This document shows positions 18,322-27,539 of a stretch of DNA of 52,070 nucleotides, piece by piece. The DNA is from Lamprocystis purpurea DSM 4197 (GTDB lineage: Bacteria > Pseudomonadota > Gammaproteobacteria > Chromatiales > Chromatiaceae), in assembly GCF_000379525.1 (NCBI RefSeq), contig NZ_KB902521.1, positions 1-52,070 of the forward strand, in the 5' to 3' direction. How positions within the stretch are numbered: the first letter of the stretch is position 1; the number at the start of each line of letters is the position of its first letter. Made by a program: the position numbers and the translations under genes. Below the pieces are notes generated by a model that did no database searches, was not told where the DNA came from, and worked only from the letters and a program-made list of their open reading frames with translations.

Positions 18322-18470
18322 GCCACCCCGGAAGATGAATGTCTCCCGTGGGAGCGGCGTCCCGCCGCGATGGGTGCCGCGGTGATCTCGAACGGTAGGG
18401 CGACGCGCCCGGCCCCATCGCGGCGGGACGCCGCTCCCACAGTGTCGCGGCGCGACTTTCACGGTAAAGC
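18322..18470 (+). repeat. Palindromic repeat A, copy 1
   Basis: About 149 bases with long imperfect arms: GTGGGAGCGGCGTCCCGCC on the left and GGCGGGACGCCGCTCCCAC on the right, bounded by GCCACCCCGGAAGATGAA and TTTCACGGTAAAGCC. A second copy lies at 37525-37675 with the same boundaries and a diverged loop. Such long GC-rich palindromes are typical of REP/MITE-like dispersed elements. It is directly downstream of hsdS. The weak frames read through it are artefacts. Confidence 0.85.
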
Positions 18471-18567
18471 CGCGAGCTCTAGTGCGCGAAGCCCGTGATC
18501 TGGCCGGAACGATGATCAACGCCCAGCACGGCGAGCGCGAGCGATCGGAGTCTAACGCGATCATCGG

Positions 18568-18640
18568 ATGTAGAGGGGAGTTTCAAACCCGCCGGTACGC
18601 CAAGGCCATGTCCGGACGTCAGGTGCGAAGGCTATAATCC
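18568..18640 (+). repeat. Palindromic repeat B, copy 1 (one-sided)
   Basis: Contains a GAGTTTCAAACCCGCC core and the arm CAGGTGCGAAGGCTATAAT. It matches the fuller copies at 26301-26397 and 37749-37846, which have a GGCGGGTTTGAAACCC core. In this copy the left arm is degraded. The outer end carries TATAAT (18633-18638), a perfect -10 hexamer pointing outward, although no matching -35 is evident. Confidence 0.7.
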
Positions 18641-18675
18641 CGTGACGCGTGATCATCAGCTCGAAAAACGGAGTT

Positions 18676-18805
18676 CTCACACAAAGACACAAAGATCACA
18701 AAGATCTCAACGCGCTGCGCCGGTCGCGCGGTACCCAAGCACGGTGATCGGACCAACGCTTCCAATGGCCTGTTTTTCTTTGTGTTCTTTGTGCCTTTGT
18801 GTGAG
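18676..18805 (+). repeat. Inverted repeat D with CACAAAG arms
   Basis: Arms of 28 bases at 18676-18703 and 18778-18805, complementary at 26 of 28 positions, start CTCACACAAAG and end CTTTGTGTGAG with a 74-base interior. The period-10 CACAAAGA pattern is seen in intergenic DNA of many environmental bacteria (from general knowledge). No coding capacity. Together with repeats A and B it fills the otherwise gene-free stretch 18206-18893. Confidence 0.75.
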
Positions 18806-18842
18806 CAATTCCGGATTGCGGATCGTCTGATGATCCACTGCT

Positions 18843-18876
18843 AAAAACCCGCCCCGCTCGCCAGTCCGGGCGGGGC
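18843..18876 (-). terminator. Possible leftward intrinsic terminator
   Basis: On the minus strand GCCCCGC and GCGGGGC form a 7-bp stem with a 12-base loop, followed by GGG and five T. It would stop leftward transcription coming through from the hybrid kinase. Three bases separate the stem from the T-run, so it is a weak call. Confidence 0.35.
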
Positions 18877-18893
18877 CTCACTGGAGACCTGAG

Positions 18894-19073
18894 ATGAGCA
18901 TCGAAGTCAGCGGCCTGCTTGGGCTGCTTCATTTGATTCTGACCGTCTATGCCATGGTCAAGATCGTCCAAAGCAACGCGGGCACGGGCTCCAAGGTTAT
19001 CTGGATCGTCCTGGTCCTGCTGCTGCCGGTCCTCGGGCTGATCCTGTGGCTGCTGTTCGGGCCGAAGGGCTGA
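18894..19073 (+). CDS. Small PLDc_N-domain membrane protein (59 aa)
   Basis: Tiny two-helix inner-membrane protein starting MSIEVSGLLGLLHLIL and ending in the signature VLLLPVLGLILWLLFGPKG. This is the PLDc_N fold found at the N-terminus of cardiolipin synthases and as free small proteins. Helices lie at about 5-22 and 35-54, with a short polar loop (KIVQSNAGTGSK). The start ATG 18894 has GGAGACCTGAG in front of it as ribosome site. No PLD catalytic domain follows, so it is a stand-alone form of unknown function; such proteins are widespread and sometimes stress-related. It is divided from its neighbours by repeats on the left and a convergent kinase on the right. Confidence 0.8.
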   Translation: MSIEVSGLLGLLHLILTVYAMVKIVQSNAGTGSKVIWIVLVLLLPVLGLILWLLFGPKG

Positions 19074-19122
19074 GCCGTCCCGGTCGTGCCGATCGGACGC
19101 CCCGACGGTCTGAGGCAAGTGC

Positions 19123-21912
19123 TCAATCGCAAGGTCGTGCCAGCCACTTCAACAGCGTCTTGAAAAGCGCATCCGGTGCTACCGGTTTGGCAACGTAGTC
19201 GTTCATACCGGCAGCAAAGCACTTCGCCTTGTCTTCTGCAAAGGCGTTGGCTGTCAGGGCAAGAATGGGAACCCTGGAGCCGTTCGGCTGCTGCCGTATC
19301 CGGCGCGTCGCTTCGAGCCCGTCCATGTTGGGCATCTGTATGTCCATCAGAATCATGTCGTAGGCATGTCGATCGGCCAGTTCTACCGCTTCGGCACCAT
19401 CCGCGGCCACATCCGCCAACAAGCTAACGGACTCCAGCAGATCTCTGGCAACCTCCCTGTTGGTCGGCTCATCTTCAACCAACAGGATACGGCAACCACA
19501 ATAATGGCGCGACAGCGTCGCCTCGATGCAATCGGTCGCCGGGGATGTCGCCGTTGTCGGGTTCGGCCTGCCGATCTTGAGCCGTGCCGTAAACCAAAAG
19601 GTGCTGCCTCCGCCGAGGGTGCTCTGCGCCCCGGCATCCCCGCCCATCGACTGCGCCAGGCGGCGCGCGATGGCGAGGCCCAGGCCGGTGCCGCCATATT
19701 TTCGGGTAAAGGAGTTGTCGGCCTGTTCGAAGGTCGAGAACAGCCTGGGTAAGGTCTCCTGCGCAATACCGATGCCCGTATCCCGGACTTCAAAACACAC
19801 CAGGACGCTATCTGCGCTCTCCGCTTCGGCGGTGGCACGCAGTGTCACGGTGCCGGTTTCGGTGAATTTCACCGCATTGTTGGCGTAATTCAATAGCGCC
19901 TGCTGGAGCCGCGTGGGATCACCCCGTAGCGTGCAGGGCACCGGCGGAACCTCGACCAACAGCCGGATATTCTTGGCCTGCGCCTGACTTCTGAGCATGT
20001 CTACAACATTGGTTACGATGGCGCTGAGATTGATCTCCACCTCCTCAAGACACAACTTTCCCGCCTCGATCTTCGAGAGGTCGAGAATGGCGTTGATGAT
20101 TTCCAGCAAGTGTTGACCGGCCGCCTGAATCCGGTCGAGCCGTTCGGCTTGTTTCGCAGCAAGGCCGTCCCGTTTCATCAGATGCGCCATGCCGGTAATC
20201 GCGTTGAGCGGGGTGCGGATCTCATGGCTCATGTTGGCCAGGAAGGCGCTCTTGGCGCGGTTGGCCGATTCGGCGGAATCCTTGGCGAGCAATAACTCGC
20301 GAGTCCGCTCGACGACCAATTGCTCCAGCTGGCGATGGTGGCGCTCAAGCTCGGCCTCCGCCCGCTTGCGGTCGGAAATATCCTGTAGCAAGGCGATGAA
20401 ATAGTCCGCCGCGCCTTCCGCCATGCGAACGCAGTGCACCGAAAGGGCAACAAAGATCTCCGACCCATCCTTACGGATGAATCGTTTATCGAGCGCGTAG
20501 CGGTCGATCTCACCCCGTAGCACGCGGTCGAACTGAGCGACGTCGGGCGCCAGGTCGTCGGGGTGGGTCACTTCCGCCCACGTCAGCTGCGCCAGTTCCT
20601 CCCGTGAATAGCCAAGCATCCGACACAGGTGTTCATTGACTTCGACCCAGCCCTTGGCGAGCGACGTGATGGCAAGGCCGACCAAGGGCAGATTGAAGTA
20701 GGAGCGTAATCGACGCTCGCTTTCACGCTGCGCGTTCTCGGCGGCCTTACGATGGGTCGCGTCGATACAGATCCCGGTCATGCGAACGGCTTGCCCCGCT
20801 GCGTCGTAGGCGGTGTCACCAACTGCATCGACCCAACGCACCTCGCCGGAGGGCAGAACAATCCGGTATTCGCTGTTCAGCGGGAGGTGCTCGCGGATGG
20901 CATCGTGAATGCGCGCTTCAGCTTCCAGCCGATCGGCCGGGTGAAGCGCGTTGCGCCAGACCTCGAAGCTCGCCGCGAACCTGGCCGGATCAAGTCCGAA
21001 GAGCTGGAAGAGCTCCTTCGACCAGTTCAGGTGGCCGGTCCGGATATCCCAGTCCCAGATACCTGCCGCGGCGGCGCGTTGCGCCATGGAGAGGCGCTCC
21101 TCGGCCTCAAGCAAGGCCGCTTCCTGTTGCCTGCGGGCGGAGATGTCCAGTCCGATGCCGGCGACGAAGGTGTTTCCAGCCGCGTCCTTGCACGGGAACT
21201 TGGCGTTGAGCCAGACCGCGCGACTGCCATCGTGCTGGGGGGTCTCCTCGATCACTTCGAGCGGATTGCCGCAGGCGAGCACGTCCAGATCGTTCCGGCG
21301 TAGGGTGGCAGCAACCTCGACCGGCCACATGTCGGCATCGGTCTTTCCCTGCCAGTCCGCCAGGTGCACCCCAAACCGCTCCTCGCAGGTCTTGTTGATG
21401 TATACATACCGTCCCTGCGCATCCTTCATCCACACGATCGCGGGGCTGTGGTCCATGAAGAGCCGGAAGCGCTCCTCGCTTAGCAGCAGCGCGTCCTCCG
21501 CCTGCTTGAACCGCGTCGTCTCGCCTAGCGTGAACACGAGTCCCGTCACTGCGTTGCGCTCGTCCTTGACCGGCTTCAGACTCCAATTCCAATAGGTCGT
21601 GCCCCGTTCCGGGTGACCCGGGAACGCGAACGGCCTGTCTTTGTAGAAGACCGCCTCGCCAGAGTCGCGGACCTGGCGGAAAATCGCCTCGTTTTCGGCG
21701 TGGGGGCACAAGGTGAAATGGTTCTTTCCAAGCAGCGCCTCCGGCGCCATCCGGCAGGCTTGCGCGTAGGCGGGGCTCACCCACACGAAGTTGAACGCCG
21801 GATCGAGCAGGACCAGCATCGCGTCGGTCGTCTGCATGACGCTGTCGAGCGCGTGGTATTTACGCAGCTCTTGAATCAATGCGTCCCGACTTAGGTCGTC
21901 ATAGTGAGGCAA
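19123..21912 (-). CDS. Hybrid sensor histidine kinase (PAS-rich, soluble)
   Basis: A 929-residue two-component sensor with no transmembrane segment, so probably cytoplasmic sensing. About four PAS/PAC units lie at roughly 20-140, 145-265, 270-395 and 400-520. A short coiled coil comes next, then HisKA with the phosphorylated His563 in [10 protein letters not shown]. The HATPase has N676/N679 (NYANNAVKF), DTGIGIA (711-717) and GGTGLGLAI (740-748). The receiver domain has acidic residues in LLVEDEPTN and phospho-acceptor D857 ([13 protein letters not shown]). No output domain or response regulator gene lies beside it, so the phosphate is probably passed on elsewhere. Its start region is crowded against the truncated mazF-like gene on the other strand (24 bases between). 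Confidence 0.93.
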   Translation of the reverse strand: MPHYDDLSRDALIQELRKYHALDSVMQTTDAMLVLLDPAFNFVWVSPAYAQACRMAPEALLGKNHFTLCPHAENEAIFRQVRDSGEAVFYKDRPFAFPGHPERGTTYWNWSLKPVKDERNAVTGLVFTLGETTRFKQAEDALLLSEERFRLFMDHSPAIVWMKDAQGRYVYINKTCEERFGVHLADWQGKTDADMWPVEVAATLRRNDLDVLACGNPLEVIEETPQHDGSRAVWLNAKFPCKDAAGNTFVAGIGLDISARRQQEAALLEAEERLSMAQRAAAAGIWDWDIRTGHLNWSKELFQLFGLDPARFAASFEVWRNALHPADRLEAEARIHDAIREHLPLNSEYRIVLPSGEVRWVDAVGDTAYDAAGQAVRMTGICIDATHRKAAENAQRESERRLRSYFNLPLVGLAITSLAKGWVEVNEHLCRMLGYSREELAQLTWAEVTHPDDLAPDVAQFDRVLRGEIDRYALDKRFIRKDGSEIFVALSVHCVRMAEGAADYFIALLQDISDRKRAEAELERHHRQLEQLVVERTRELLLAKDSAESANRAKSAFLANMSHEIRTPLNAITGMAHLMKRDGLAAKQAERLDRIQAAGQHLLEIINAILDLSKIEAGKLCLEEVEINLSAIVTNVVDMLRSQAQAKNIRLLVEVPPVPCTLRGDPTRLQQALLNYANNAVKFTETGTVTLRATAEAESADSVLVCFEVRDTGIGIAQETLPRLFSTFEQADNSFTRKYGGTGLGLAIARRLAQSMGGDAGAQSTLGGGSTFWFTARLKIGRPNPTTATSPATDCIEATLSRHYCGCRILLVEDEPTNREVARDLLESVSLLADVAADGAEAVELADRHAYDMILMDIQMPNMDGLEATRRIRQQPNGSRVPILALTANAFAEDKAKCFAAGMNDYVAKPVAPDALFKTLLKWLARPCD

Positions 21913-21935
21913 CTGCGCATCTCCGACTTCGCTGA

Positions 21936-22277
21936 TGTGGTGAGATCCGCTATGCCGATCTCAGCCCCACGGTGGGTGCCCAAGGCAACGAAAGGCCCAA
22001 CAAACGCCGCCCGGTGCTGATCGTGAGCAACGACGCCAATAATCGCGGGGCGAGCACCGTCACGGTCTTGCCCATCACGTCCAACCTGACCCGGGTTTAC
22101 CCCTTCGAGGTGGCGCTGTCGCGGGGGGAATCCGGTCTGCCCAAGGACTCCAAGGCCCAGGCTCAGCAGATCCGCACCATCGCGAAGGAGCGCATCACCG
22201 GCACGGCGCTGGGCCGACTCGCCGCGGACAAGCTGCGGGAAGTCAACGCGGCGATCCGTTTGCACCTGGTGCTGTAA
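21936..22277 (+). pseudogene. PemK/MazF-family toxin lacking its start
   Basis: The reading frame matches MazF-type mRNA interferases: [20 protein letters not shown], then RPVLIVSNDANNRG, VLPITSNLTRVYPFEV, SGLPKDSKAQAQQIRTI and the closing LHLVL. The frame opens after a TGA at 21933-21935, and its first codons already encode the conserved [12 protein letters not shown] block, but no ATG, GTG or TTG precedes that block. The first usable start is GTG 21972, which loses that conserved N-terminal strand. No MazE-like antitoxin is upstream: the space is taken by the divergent kinase, 24 bases away. I read it as a 5'-truncated, probably inactive orphan. A non-standard start cannot be excluded. Confidence 0.7.
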
Positions 22278-22336
22278 GCGCCACGTCAGCCCTCCAGGGA
22301 AACCGCCATGAGCCTCAAGCTGAAGGAAGGGAGCGG

Positions 22337-23644
<1,308 letters not shown>

Positions 23645-23668
23645 GGGTTTGATTGCTTACCTGGGAAA

Positions 23669-23697
23669 CGAAAAAGCCCGCGACGATGACGGGCTTT
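23669..23697 (-). terminator. Intrinsic terminator-like hairpin just upstream of purD
   Basis: On the minus strand AAAGCCCG and CGGGCTTT form an 8-bp stem with a 9-base loop, running straight into TTTTTCG. It would end transcription of the small upstream gene (23851-24075) or act as a leader attenuator for purD, whose ATG is 25 bases further on. Which of the two cannot be told from sequence. Confidence 0.6.
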
Positions 23698-23850
23698 GGT
23701 CTTGGTGCGTCGGCCCGGCGGGCGTCGGCATCGCTGAATGCGGGTAGTTTACCGGTAAAGACCGGCTGGTCCGTGCTCGCTGCGAGGGACCATCCATGGC
23801 GACTTCCTTCCGGCATCCTGCCGGAATGACGCTGCAACCTGGGAGGGGTA

Positions 23851-24075
23851 TCAGTTCCGGCTGGAACCTACGATCTGATGGGCCAGATCCACCACGCGGT
23901 TGGCCATGTCCATGTAGTCTTGCCGATAGTTGAGCAGCAGACCTTCGCTCGGGGCCCAGTAGTCCTTGCCGCTGAGGCCGTGCTCATGCTCGTAGGCGAT
24001 AAACTCTCCCTGCATGGCGATCATCTTGTCGATCAGGTCCTGCTTTTCTTTCTTCAGCGCGGCGATGTCGGTCAT
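23851..24075 (-). CDS. Small conserved-looking soluble protein, function unknown (74 aa)
   Basis: I do not recognise this protein. It starts MTDIAALKKEKQDLIDKMIA, has an amphipathic, coiled-coil-like first third, a central EYEHEHGLSGKDYWAP-like polar patch (EFIAYEHEHG, then GKDYWAPSEGLL) and a helical C-terminus. It has no signal peptide, membrane segment or Cys. Coding quality is good: balanced charged residues, a ribosome site GGGGGA 8 bases before ATG 24075, its own promoter-like elements (24100-24127) and a terminator downstream. All this argues that it is a real single-gene unit. It lies between purD and trmL, divergent from trmL. Confidence 0.75.
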   Translation of the reverse strand: MTDIAALKKEKQDLIDKMIAMQGEFIAYEHEHGLSGKDYWAPSEGLLLNYRQDYMDMANRVVDLAHQIVGSSRN

Positions 24076-24099
24076 GATGCTGTCCCCCATAGGGTTAAA

Positions 24100-24127
24100 A
24101 TCGTATGCCGGCGGCAAATTCAGTAAA
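24100..24127 (-). promoter_or_regulatory. Predicted sigma-70 promoter for the 74-aa protein gene
   Basis: On the minus strand TTTACT (24122-24127) and TACGAT (24100-24105) are 16 bases apart, each matching 4 of 6 consensus bases, in an A+T-rich patch within GC-rich DNA. The ATG at 24075 would be about 18 bases from the expected transcription start. Confidence 0.35.
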
Positions 24128-24234
24128 TGCCGAAATCTTAATATACCATGGAGCGCTTGGCTCGGGTCAACCGGGGCGGGTCCCCGCGGACCCGCCCGCG
24201 GCATCCTCCACTGTCCGCGCGATGGCCGCCCGCG

Positions 24235-24720
24235 ATGTTCGCTCTGATACTCTACCAACCCGAAATTCCGCCCAATACCGGCAATATCATCCGCCTCTGC
24301 GCCAACACGGGCGCGGCGCTGCATCTGATCGCGCCCCTGGGTTTCAGTCTGGAGGACCGGCTGCTGCGCCGGGCCGGCCTCGACTACCACGAGTACGTGA
24401 ACGTTGCGGTGCATCAGTCGCTCGCTGACTGCTTGGTCTTGCTGGCCGGGCGTCGCCTTTTCGCGCTCAGCACGAAGGGCCGGGTGCGTCATGATGGTCC
24501 GCGCTACCGGCCGGGCGACTGTTTCCTGTTCGGTCCCGAGACGCGCGGATTGCCGCCGGAGGTGCTGAACAGCATCCCGGCGGAGCAGCGGTTGCGCCTG
24601 CCGATGCGGCCGGGCAATCGCAGCCTGAATCTGTCGAACGCGGCGGCGGTCGTGGTATTCGAAGCCTGGCGACAGTTCGACTTTGCCGGTGCTGCGGTGC
24701 CTGACCCGGCGGACGGGTGA
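24235..24720 (+). CDS. trmL: tRNA (cytidine/uridine-34-2'-O)-methyltransferase TrmL
   Basis: SPOUT-fold enzyme that methylates the ribose of the wobble base in tRNA-Leu isoacceptors, using SAM. The 161 residues from ATG 24235 match the family length: FALILYQPEIPPNTGNIIRL, FGPETRGLP and the trefoil-knot end RLPMRPGNRSLNLSNAAAVV are all present. Longer in-frame starts (for example 24148) add low-quality sequence. It converges with gpsA, their stop codons 2 bases apart, whereas in E. coli trmL is downstream of the secB-gpsA-cysE run in the same direction. Confidence 0.94.
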   Translation: MFALILYQPEIPPNTGNIIRLCANTGAALHLIAPLGFSLEDRLLRRAGLDYHEYVNVAVHQSLADCLVLLAGRRLFALSTKGRVRHDGPRYRPGDCFLFGPETRGLPPEVLNSIPAEQRLRLPMRPGNRSLNLSNAAAVVVFEAWRQFDFAGAAVPDPADG

Positions 24721-24722
24721 AC

Positions 24723-25745
24723 TCAATCGAACTCCTGCTTGGGCTCGCGTTCGAGCAGCGCGGCGGTCGCCTGCAGGGGTGAGCGCCCCTCATAGAGCAC
24801 GCGGTAGACCTGTTCGCTGATCGGCATTTCCACGCCATGGCGCTGGGCGAGAGTCCGCACGGCCTGGGCCGTCACCACCCCCTCGACTTCCTGGCCGATT
24901 TCCTCGCGTGCCTGGGCGACGCTGAGTCCGCGGGCCAGTGCCAGGCCCATCCGCCGGTTGCGCGATTGGTTGTCGGTACAGGTCAGCACCAGATCGCCCA
25001 CGCCCGCCAGACCCATGAAGGTCTCGCCGCGGCCGCCCAGGGCGGTGCCGAGTCGAATCAGCTCGGTCAGCCCGCGCGTGATCAACGCGGCGCGGGTGTT
25101 GGCGCCGAAGCCCAGGCCATCGGCGATCCCGGTCGCGATGGCCAGGACGTTCTTGGCCGCGCCGCTGATCTCCACGCCGACCATATCCGCGCTGGTATAG
25201 GCCCGGAAGCGCTCACCATGCAGCAGGGCCGCGGTCCGCCGGGCGAATTCCGGCTGTGCGGAGGCGACCGTGACCGCGGTCGGGAGGCCTTGCGCGACCT
25301 CGCGGGCGAAACTCGGCCCGGAGACGATCGCCAGATCCTCGCCGGGCAGCGCCTGCTGCGCCAGGGTGTGCAGGAGTCCGCCGCTCGCCGGGTCCAGTCC
25401 TTTGGTCGCCCAGGCCAGGCCGATGCCACGGGGCAGCAGTCCGGCGACCGCGCGGGTCACGGCGGCGAACGCATGGCTCGGCACCACTGCCAGACAGTCG
25501 GTCGCGCCGTCCAGCGCCTGGTCCAGCGCGGTGAGCGCAACGAGACCGGGCGGGAAGGCGATGCCCGGAAGAAAACGCCGATTCTCACCTTCCGCGCGCA
25601 GTTCGGCGATATGGTCGGCCTCGTTTCCCCAGAGCGCAACGCGATGCCCATTGCGGCACAGGCGGATTGCCAAGGCCGTGCCCCATGACCCGGCGCCGAG
25701 GACCGCCACACAAGCCCCGCCGGTCTGGCTTCCGGTCTGGATCAT
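24723..25745 (-). CDS. gpsA: Glycerol-3-phosphate dehydrogenase [NAD(P)+] GpsA
   Basis: Makes sn-glycerol-3-phosphate from dihydroxyacetone phosphate for phospholipid synthesis; cytoplasmic or membrane-associated. The 340 residues carry the Rossmann motif VAVLGAGSWGTALA, the SGPSFAREVAQGLPTA block, the catalytic Lys in EISGAAKNVLAIATGI and the GLAGVGDLVLTCT stretch. It follows secB by 39 bases, the conserved secB-gpsA order, so SecB and GpsA are probably on one transcript. Confidence 0.96.
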   Translation of the reverse strand: MIQTGSQTGGACVAVLGAGSWGTALAIRLCRNGHRVALWGNEADHIAELRAEGENRRFLPGIAFPPGLVALTALDQALDGATDCLAVVPSHAFAAVTRAVAGLLPRGIGLAWATKGLDPASGGLLHTLAQQALPGEDLAIVSGPSFAREVAQGLPTAVTVASAQPEFARRTAALLHGERFRAYTSADMVGVEISGAAKNVLAIATGIADGLGFGANTRAALITRGLTELIRLGTALGGRGETFMGLAGVGDLVLTCTDNQSRNRRMGLALARGLSVAQAREEIGQEVEGVVTAQAVRTLAQRHGVEMPISEQVYRVLYEGRSPLQATAALLEREPKQEFD

Positions 25746-25784
25746 TGATGCTTGCTCATGGCCGCGGCCCCGTGGGTCCTTAAC

Positions 25785-26267
25785 TCAATGCTGACGCGCA
25801 CCGTCACCAGCCTCGGCGGCTTGTGTCGCTGCTTCCTGCTGATGCTGGGCGAACAGGGCGTCGAAGCTGACGTGCTGCAGGACCAATTGCGGGAAGCTGC
25901 CCTTGGTCACCAGGTCCGAGACGGTTTCGCGCGCGTAGGGGAACAAGAGATTGGGGCAGTAGGCGCCGAGCATGGGCCCGAGCTCCTGCTCGGTGAAACC
26001 GGCCATGGTGAAGATGCCCGCCTGTTGCACTTCGACGATGAACGCGGTCTTGTCGCCGACCTTGGCCGTGACGGTCACGGACAGCACGACCTCGTAGGCC
26101 TGATCGGAGAGTCGGTTGACCTTGGTGTTGAGGTTCAGCTCGTTCTGGGGCTTCCATTCGCCGCGGAAGATCTCGGGGGCGTTGGGTGACTCGAACGACA
26201 GGTCCTTGGTGTAGATGCGCTGGACGGCGAACTGGCGTTCCGGGTTGGTCTGGTCGATGTCGGCCAT
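25785..26267 (-). CDS. secB: Protein-export chaperone SecB
   Basis: Tetrameric cytoplasmic chaperone that keeps preproteins unfolded and hands them to SecA. The 160 residues show the standard fold: [36 protein letters not shown], the helix block [20 protein letters not shown] and [12 protein letters not shown]. The C-terminal tail is Gln/Ala-rich ([18 protein letters not shown]), without the Cys-rich element of SecA. grxC, which often sits between the rhodanese gene and secB, is absent; a palindromic repeat occupies that position. Confidence 0.97.
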   Translation of the reverse strand: MADIDQTNPERQFAVQRIYTKDLSFESPNAPEIFRGEWKPQNELNLNTKVNRLSDQAYEVVLSVTVTAKVGDKTAFIVEVQQAGIFTMAGFTEQELGPMLGAYCPNLLFPYARETVSDLVTKGSFPQLVLQHVSFDALFAQHQQEAATQAAEAGDGARQH

Positions 26268-26300
26268 GCGTGTCTTGCTCTAAAAACTTGGTTAAAGAAT

Positions 26301-26397
26301 ATTAGCCTTCGTACCTGATATCCGGACAGACCCTTGGTCTAAGGGCGGGTTTGAAACCCACCCCTACGTCCGGTTATCACGTCCGACGGCTGTAACA
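26301..26397 (-). repeat. Palindromic repeat B, copy 2
   Basis: A near-complete inverted repeat of about 97 bases. The left arm reads TTAGCCTTCGTACCTGATA and the right arm TATCACGTCCGACGGCTGTAA in mirror sense, around the core GGGCGGGTTTGAAACCCACC. It lies between the rhodanese gene and secB, 34 bases upstream of the secB start, where it could form a strong hairpin in the shared transcript. Confidence 0.8.
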
Positions 26398-26416
26398 GGT
26401 GAAATCCGACCGGGGG

Positions 26417-26845
26417 TCAGCGTTTTTTCCGGGTCAGCGGCAGATTGGCTGCCTGCCAGGACATGACACCGCCCTTGAGATTGTACACGTCATCGAACCC
26501 CTGTTTGCGCAGAAGGCCGCACGCGGTACTGGACTGGGCTCCCGAGCGGCAACTGACGATGATCGGTTTGCCCTTGTACTTACTCAAGACGCCCATCTGG
26601 TTCTTGAAGCCGTTCATCGGGATGTTGACGGCATTGATGATGTGGCCTTGGGCGAAATCGGCCGCCGGCCGGACATCGATCACCGCGGCGTCCTGCTGAT
26701 TGATCAGCGCGGTTGCTCCCAGGGGGTCCACGCTGCCGCGTTCCCCGACGATCAGGTTATAGGTCAGCAGTCCCGCGATCACGGCAAGCGCGACGAACAG
26801 GTACCAGTGGTTACCGACGAACGCGATCAGTTGGCTCAACTGCAT
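26417..26845 (-). CDS. Membrane-anchored rhodanese-domain protein (YibN type)
   Basis: Single-domain sulfurtransferase of 142 residues tethered to the inner membrane by a helix at about 11-32 (HWYLFVALAVIAGLLTYNLI). The rhodanese fold follows: DAAVIDVRPAADFAQGHIIN, then the active-site loop VSCRSGAQSS with the catalytic Cys, and GGVMSW near the end. The loop CRSGAQ is intact, so persulfide transfer is plausible. The position before secB-gpsA matches the E. coli yibN-grxC-secB-gpsA order, without grxC. An ArsR regulator with a persulfide-sensor-like Cys pair ends 174 bases upstream on the same strand. Confidence 0.92.
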   Translation of the reverse strand: MQLSQLIAFVGNHWYLFVALAVIAGLLTYNLIVGERGSVDPLGATALINQQDAAVIDVRPAADFAQGHIINAVNIPMNGFKNQMGVLSKYKGKPIIVSCRSGAQSSTACGLLRKQGFDDVYNLKGGVMSWQAANLPLTRKKR

Positions 26846-26897
26846 CGGCCTAAAATCTCATGTGGAGTGGATTGGTCACCGACCGTTGCGACTCGGC

Positions 26898-26913
26898 TCA
26901 CGCGGACGCGTGA
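26898..26913 (-). promoter_or_regulatory. Perfect short palindrome in the leader of the rhodanese gene
   Basis: TCACGCG-GA-CGCGTGA, two perfect 7-base arms, about 32 bases downstream of the predicted -10 and 53 bases before the ATG. It is a candidate operator or RNA hairpin; nothing in the window identifies the binding protein. Confidence 0.35.
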
Positions 26914-26944
26914 CCGACGCGGGTCGGCAGGGTGTTGGGCGCGG

Positions 26945-26973
26945 AGTATAAGGAGCGCGGGCGCGGGCGTCAC
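26945..26973 (-). promoter_or_regulatory. Predicted sigma-70 promoter for the rhodanese gene
   Basis: On the minus strand GTGACG (26968-26973) and TATACT (26945-26950) are separated by exactly 17 bases. TATACT matches 5 of 6 and the -35 matches 4 of 6 consensus bases. It lies downstream of the ArsR stop codon, so the rhodanese gene can be transcribed on its own. Confidence 0.45.
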
Positions 26974-27019
26974 CCCGTCTCGTATCGTTGGCGCGGGGCT
27001 CGCCCTGATCAGGGACCTG

Positions 27020-27319
27020 TCAGTCGTGGTGGCAGAAGACCTCGCGCATCATCCCGATGAGGCGTAAGGTCCGACCGTCGCTCACACGGTAGTATACACG
27101 ATTTGCGTCTTTGCGCGAGGCCAGGATGCCCTTGTCGCGGAGAATCGCCAGGTGTTGGGAGATGTTGCTCTGTGAGGTTCCCACGAGATCGACGATATCC
27201 TGCACGCTGACCTCCTGCTCGCCCAAGGTGCACAGGATTTTCAGTCGCAATGGATGGGACATCGCCTTGAGCGAACGGGAGGCGCGCTCGATGTCCTCGT
27301 CGTCCGCGAAGAGCGACAT
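27020..27319 (-). CDS. ArsR-family repressor with a SqrR/BigR-like cysteine pair
   Basis: Winged-helix repressor of 99 residues from ATG 27319, chosen because GAGG lies 6 bases upstream; an in-frame ATG at 27388 is possible. Helix-turn-helix: VQDIVDLVGTSQSNISQHLA, then wing RKDANRVYYRV. It has only two Cys, C30 (KILCTLGE) and C96 (EVFCHHD), 66 residues apart. From memory, the persulfide sensors SqrR (C41, C107) and BigR (C42, C108) have the same spacing and the same surroundings (LC in helix 2, FC in the last helix). No CxC metal box of classical ArsR/SmtB is present. Reading toward a rhodanese gene, it is a candidate sulfide/persulfide-responsive regulator. Family certain, ligand inferred. 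Confidence 0.88.
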   Translation of the reverse strand: MSLFADDEDIERASRSLKAMSHPLRLKILCTLGEQEVSVQDIVDLVGTSQSNISQHLAILRDKGILASRKDANRVYYRVSDGRTLRLIGMMREVFCHHD

Positions 27320-27406
27320 CGCGTCCTCGCCGTCCGATTCGTGGTCTTCCAACATCGGCAGAGATCTGTGGTTCAGGATGGTGACCATCGCCTTTGACGA
27401 GGAATC

Positions 27407-27430
27407 AATTATTCATAATACAATAATAAG
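27407..27430. promoter_or_regulatory. A+T-rich promoter/operator region between ArsR and envC
   Basis: A run of nearly pure A+T (TTATTCATAATACAATAATAA at 27409-27429, with TTATT/AATAA outer arms) in otherwise GC-rich DNA, just upstream of the arsR-type gene. BigR-like regulators bind A+T-rich imperfect palindromes, so autoregulation here is a reasonable guess. The symmetry is weak and the site could simply be a promoter. Confidence 0.4.
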
Positions 27431-27539
27431 CTCTTTTGCACGTGCTGCGAAGCGCCGCGACGGCCAACCTTCGGTTTTTTCCGAGCGAAGGTGGTGACTA
27501 TACTGCCGTCCGTGCTCTCAGCGTGACCCTCTGAATCCC

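Noticed and set aside
18206-18600. Short frames in both directions through repeats A and B
   Set aside because: They simply translate the palindromes (the same Arg/Gly-rich peptides recur at 37525-37846).
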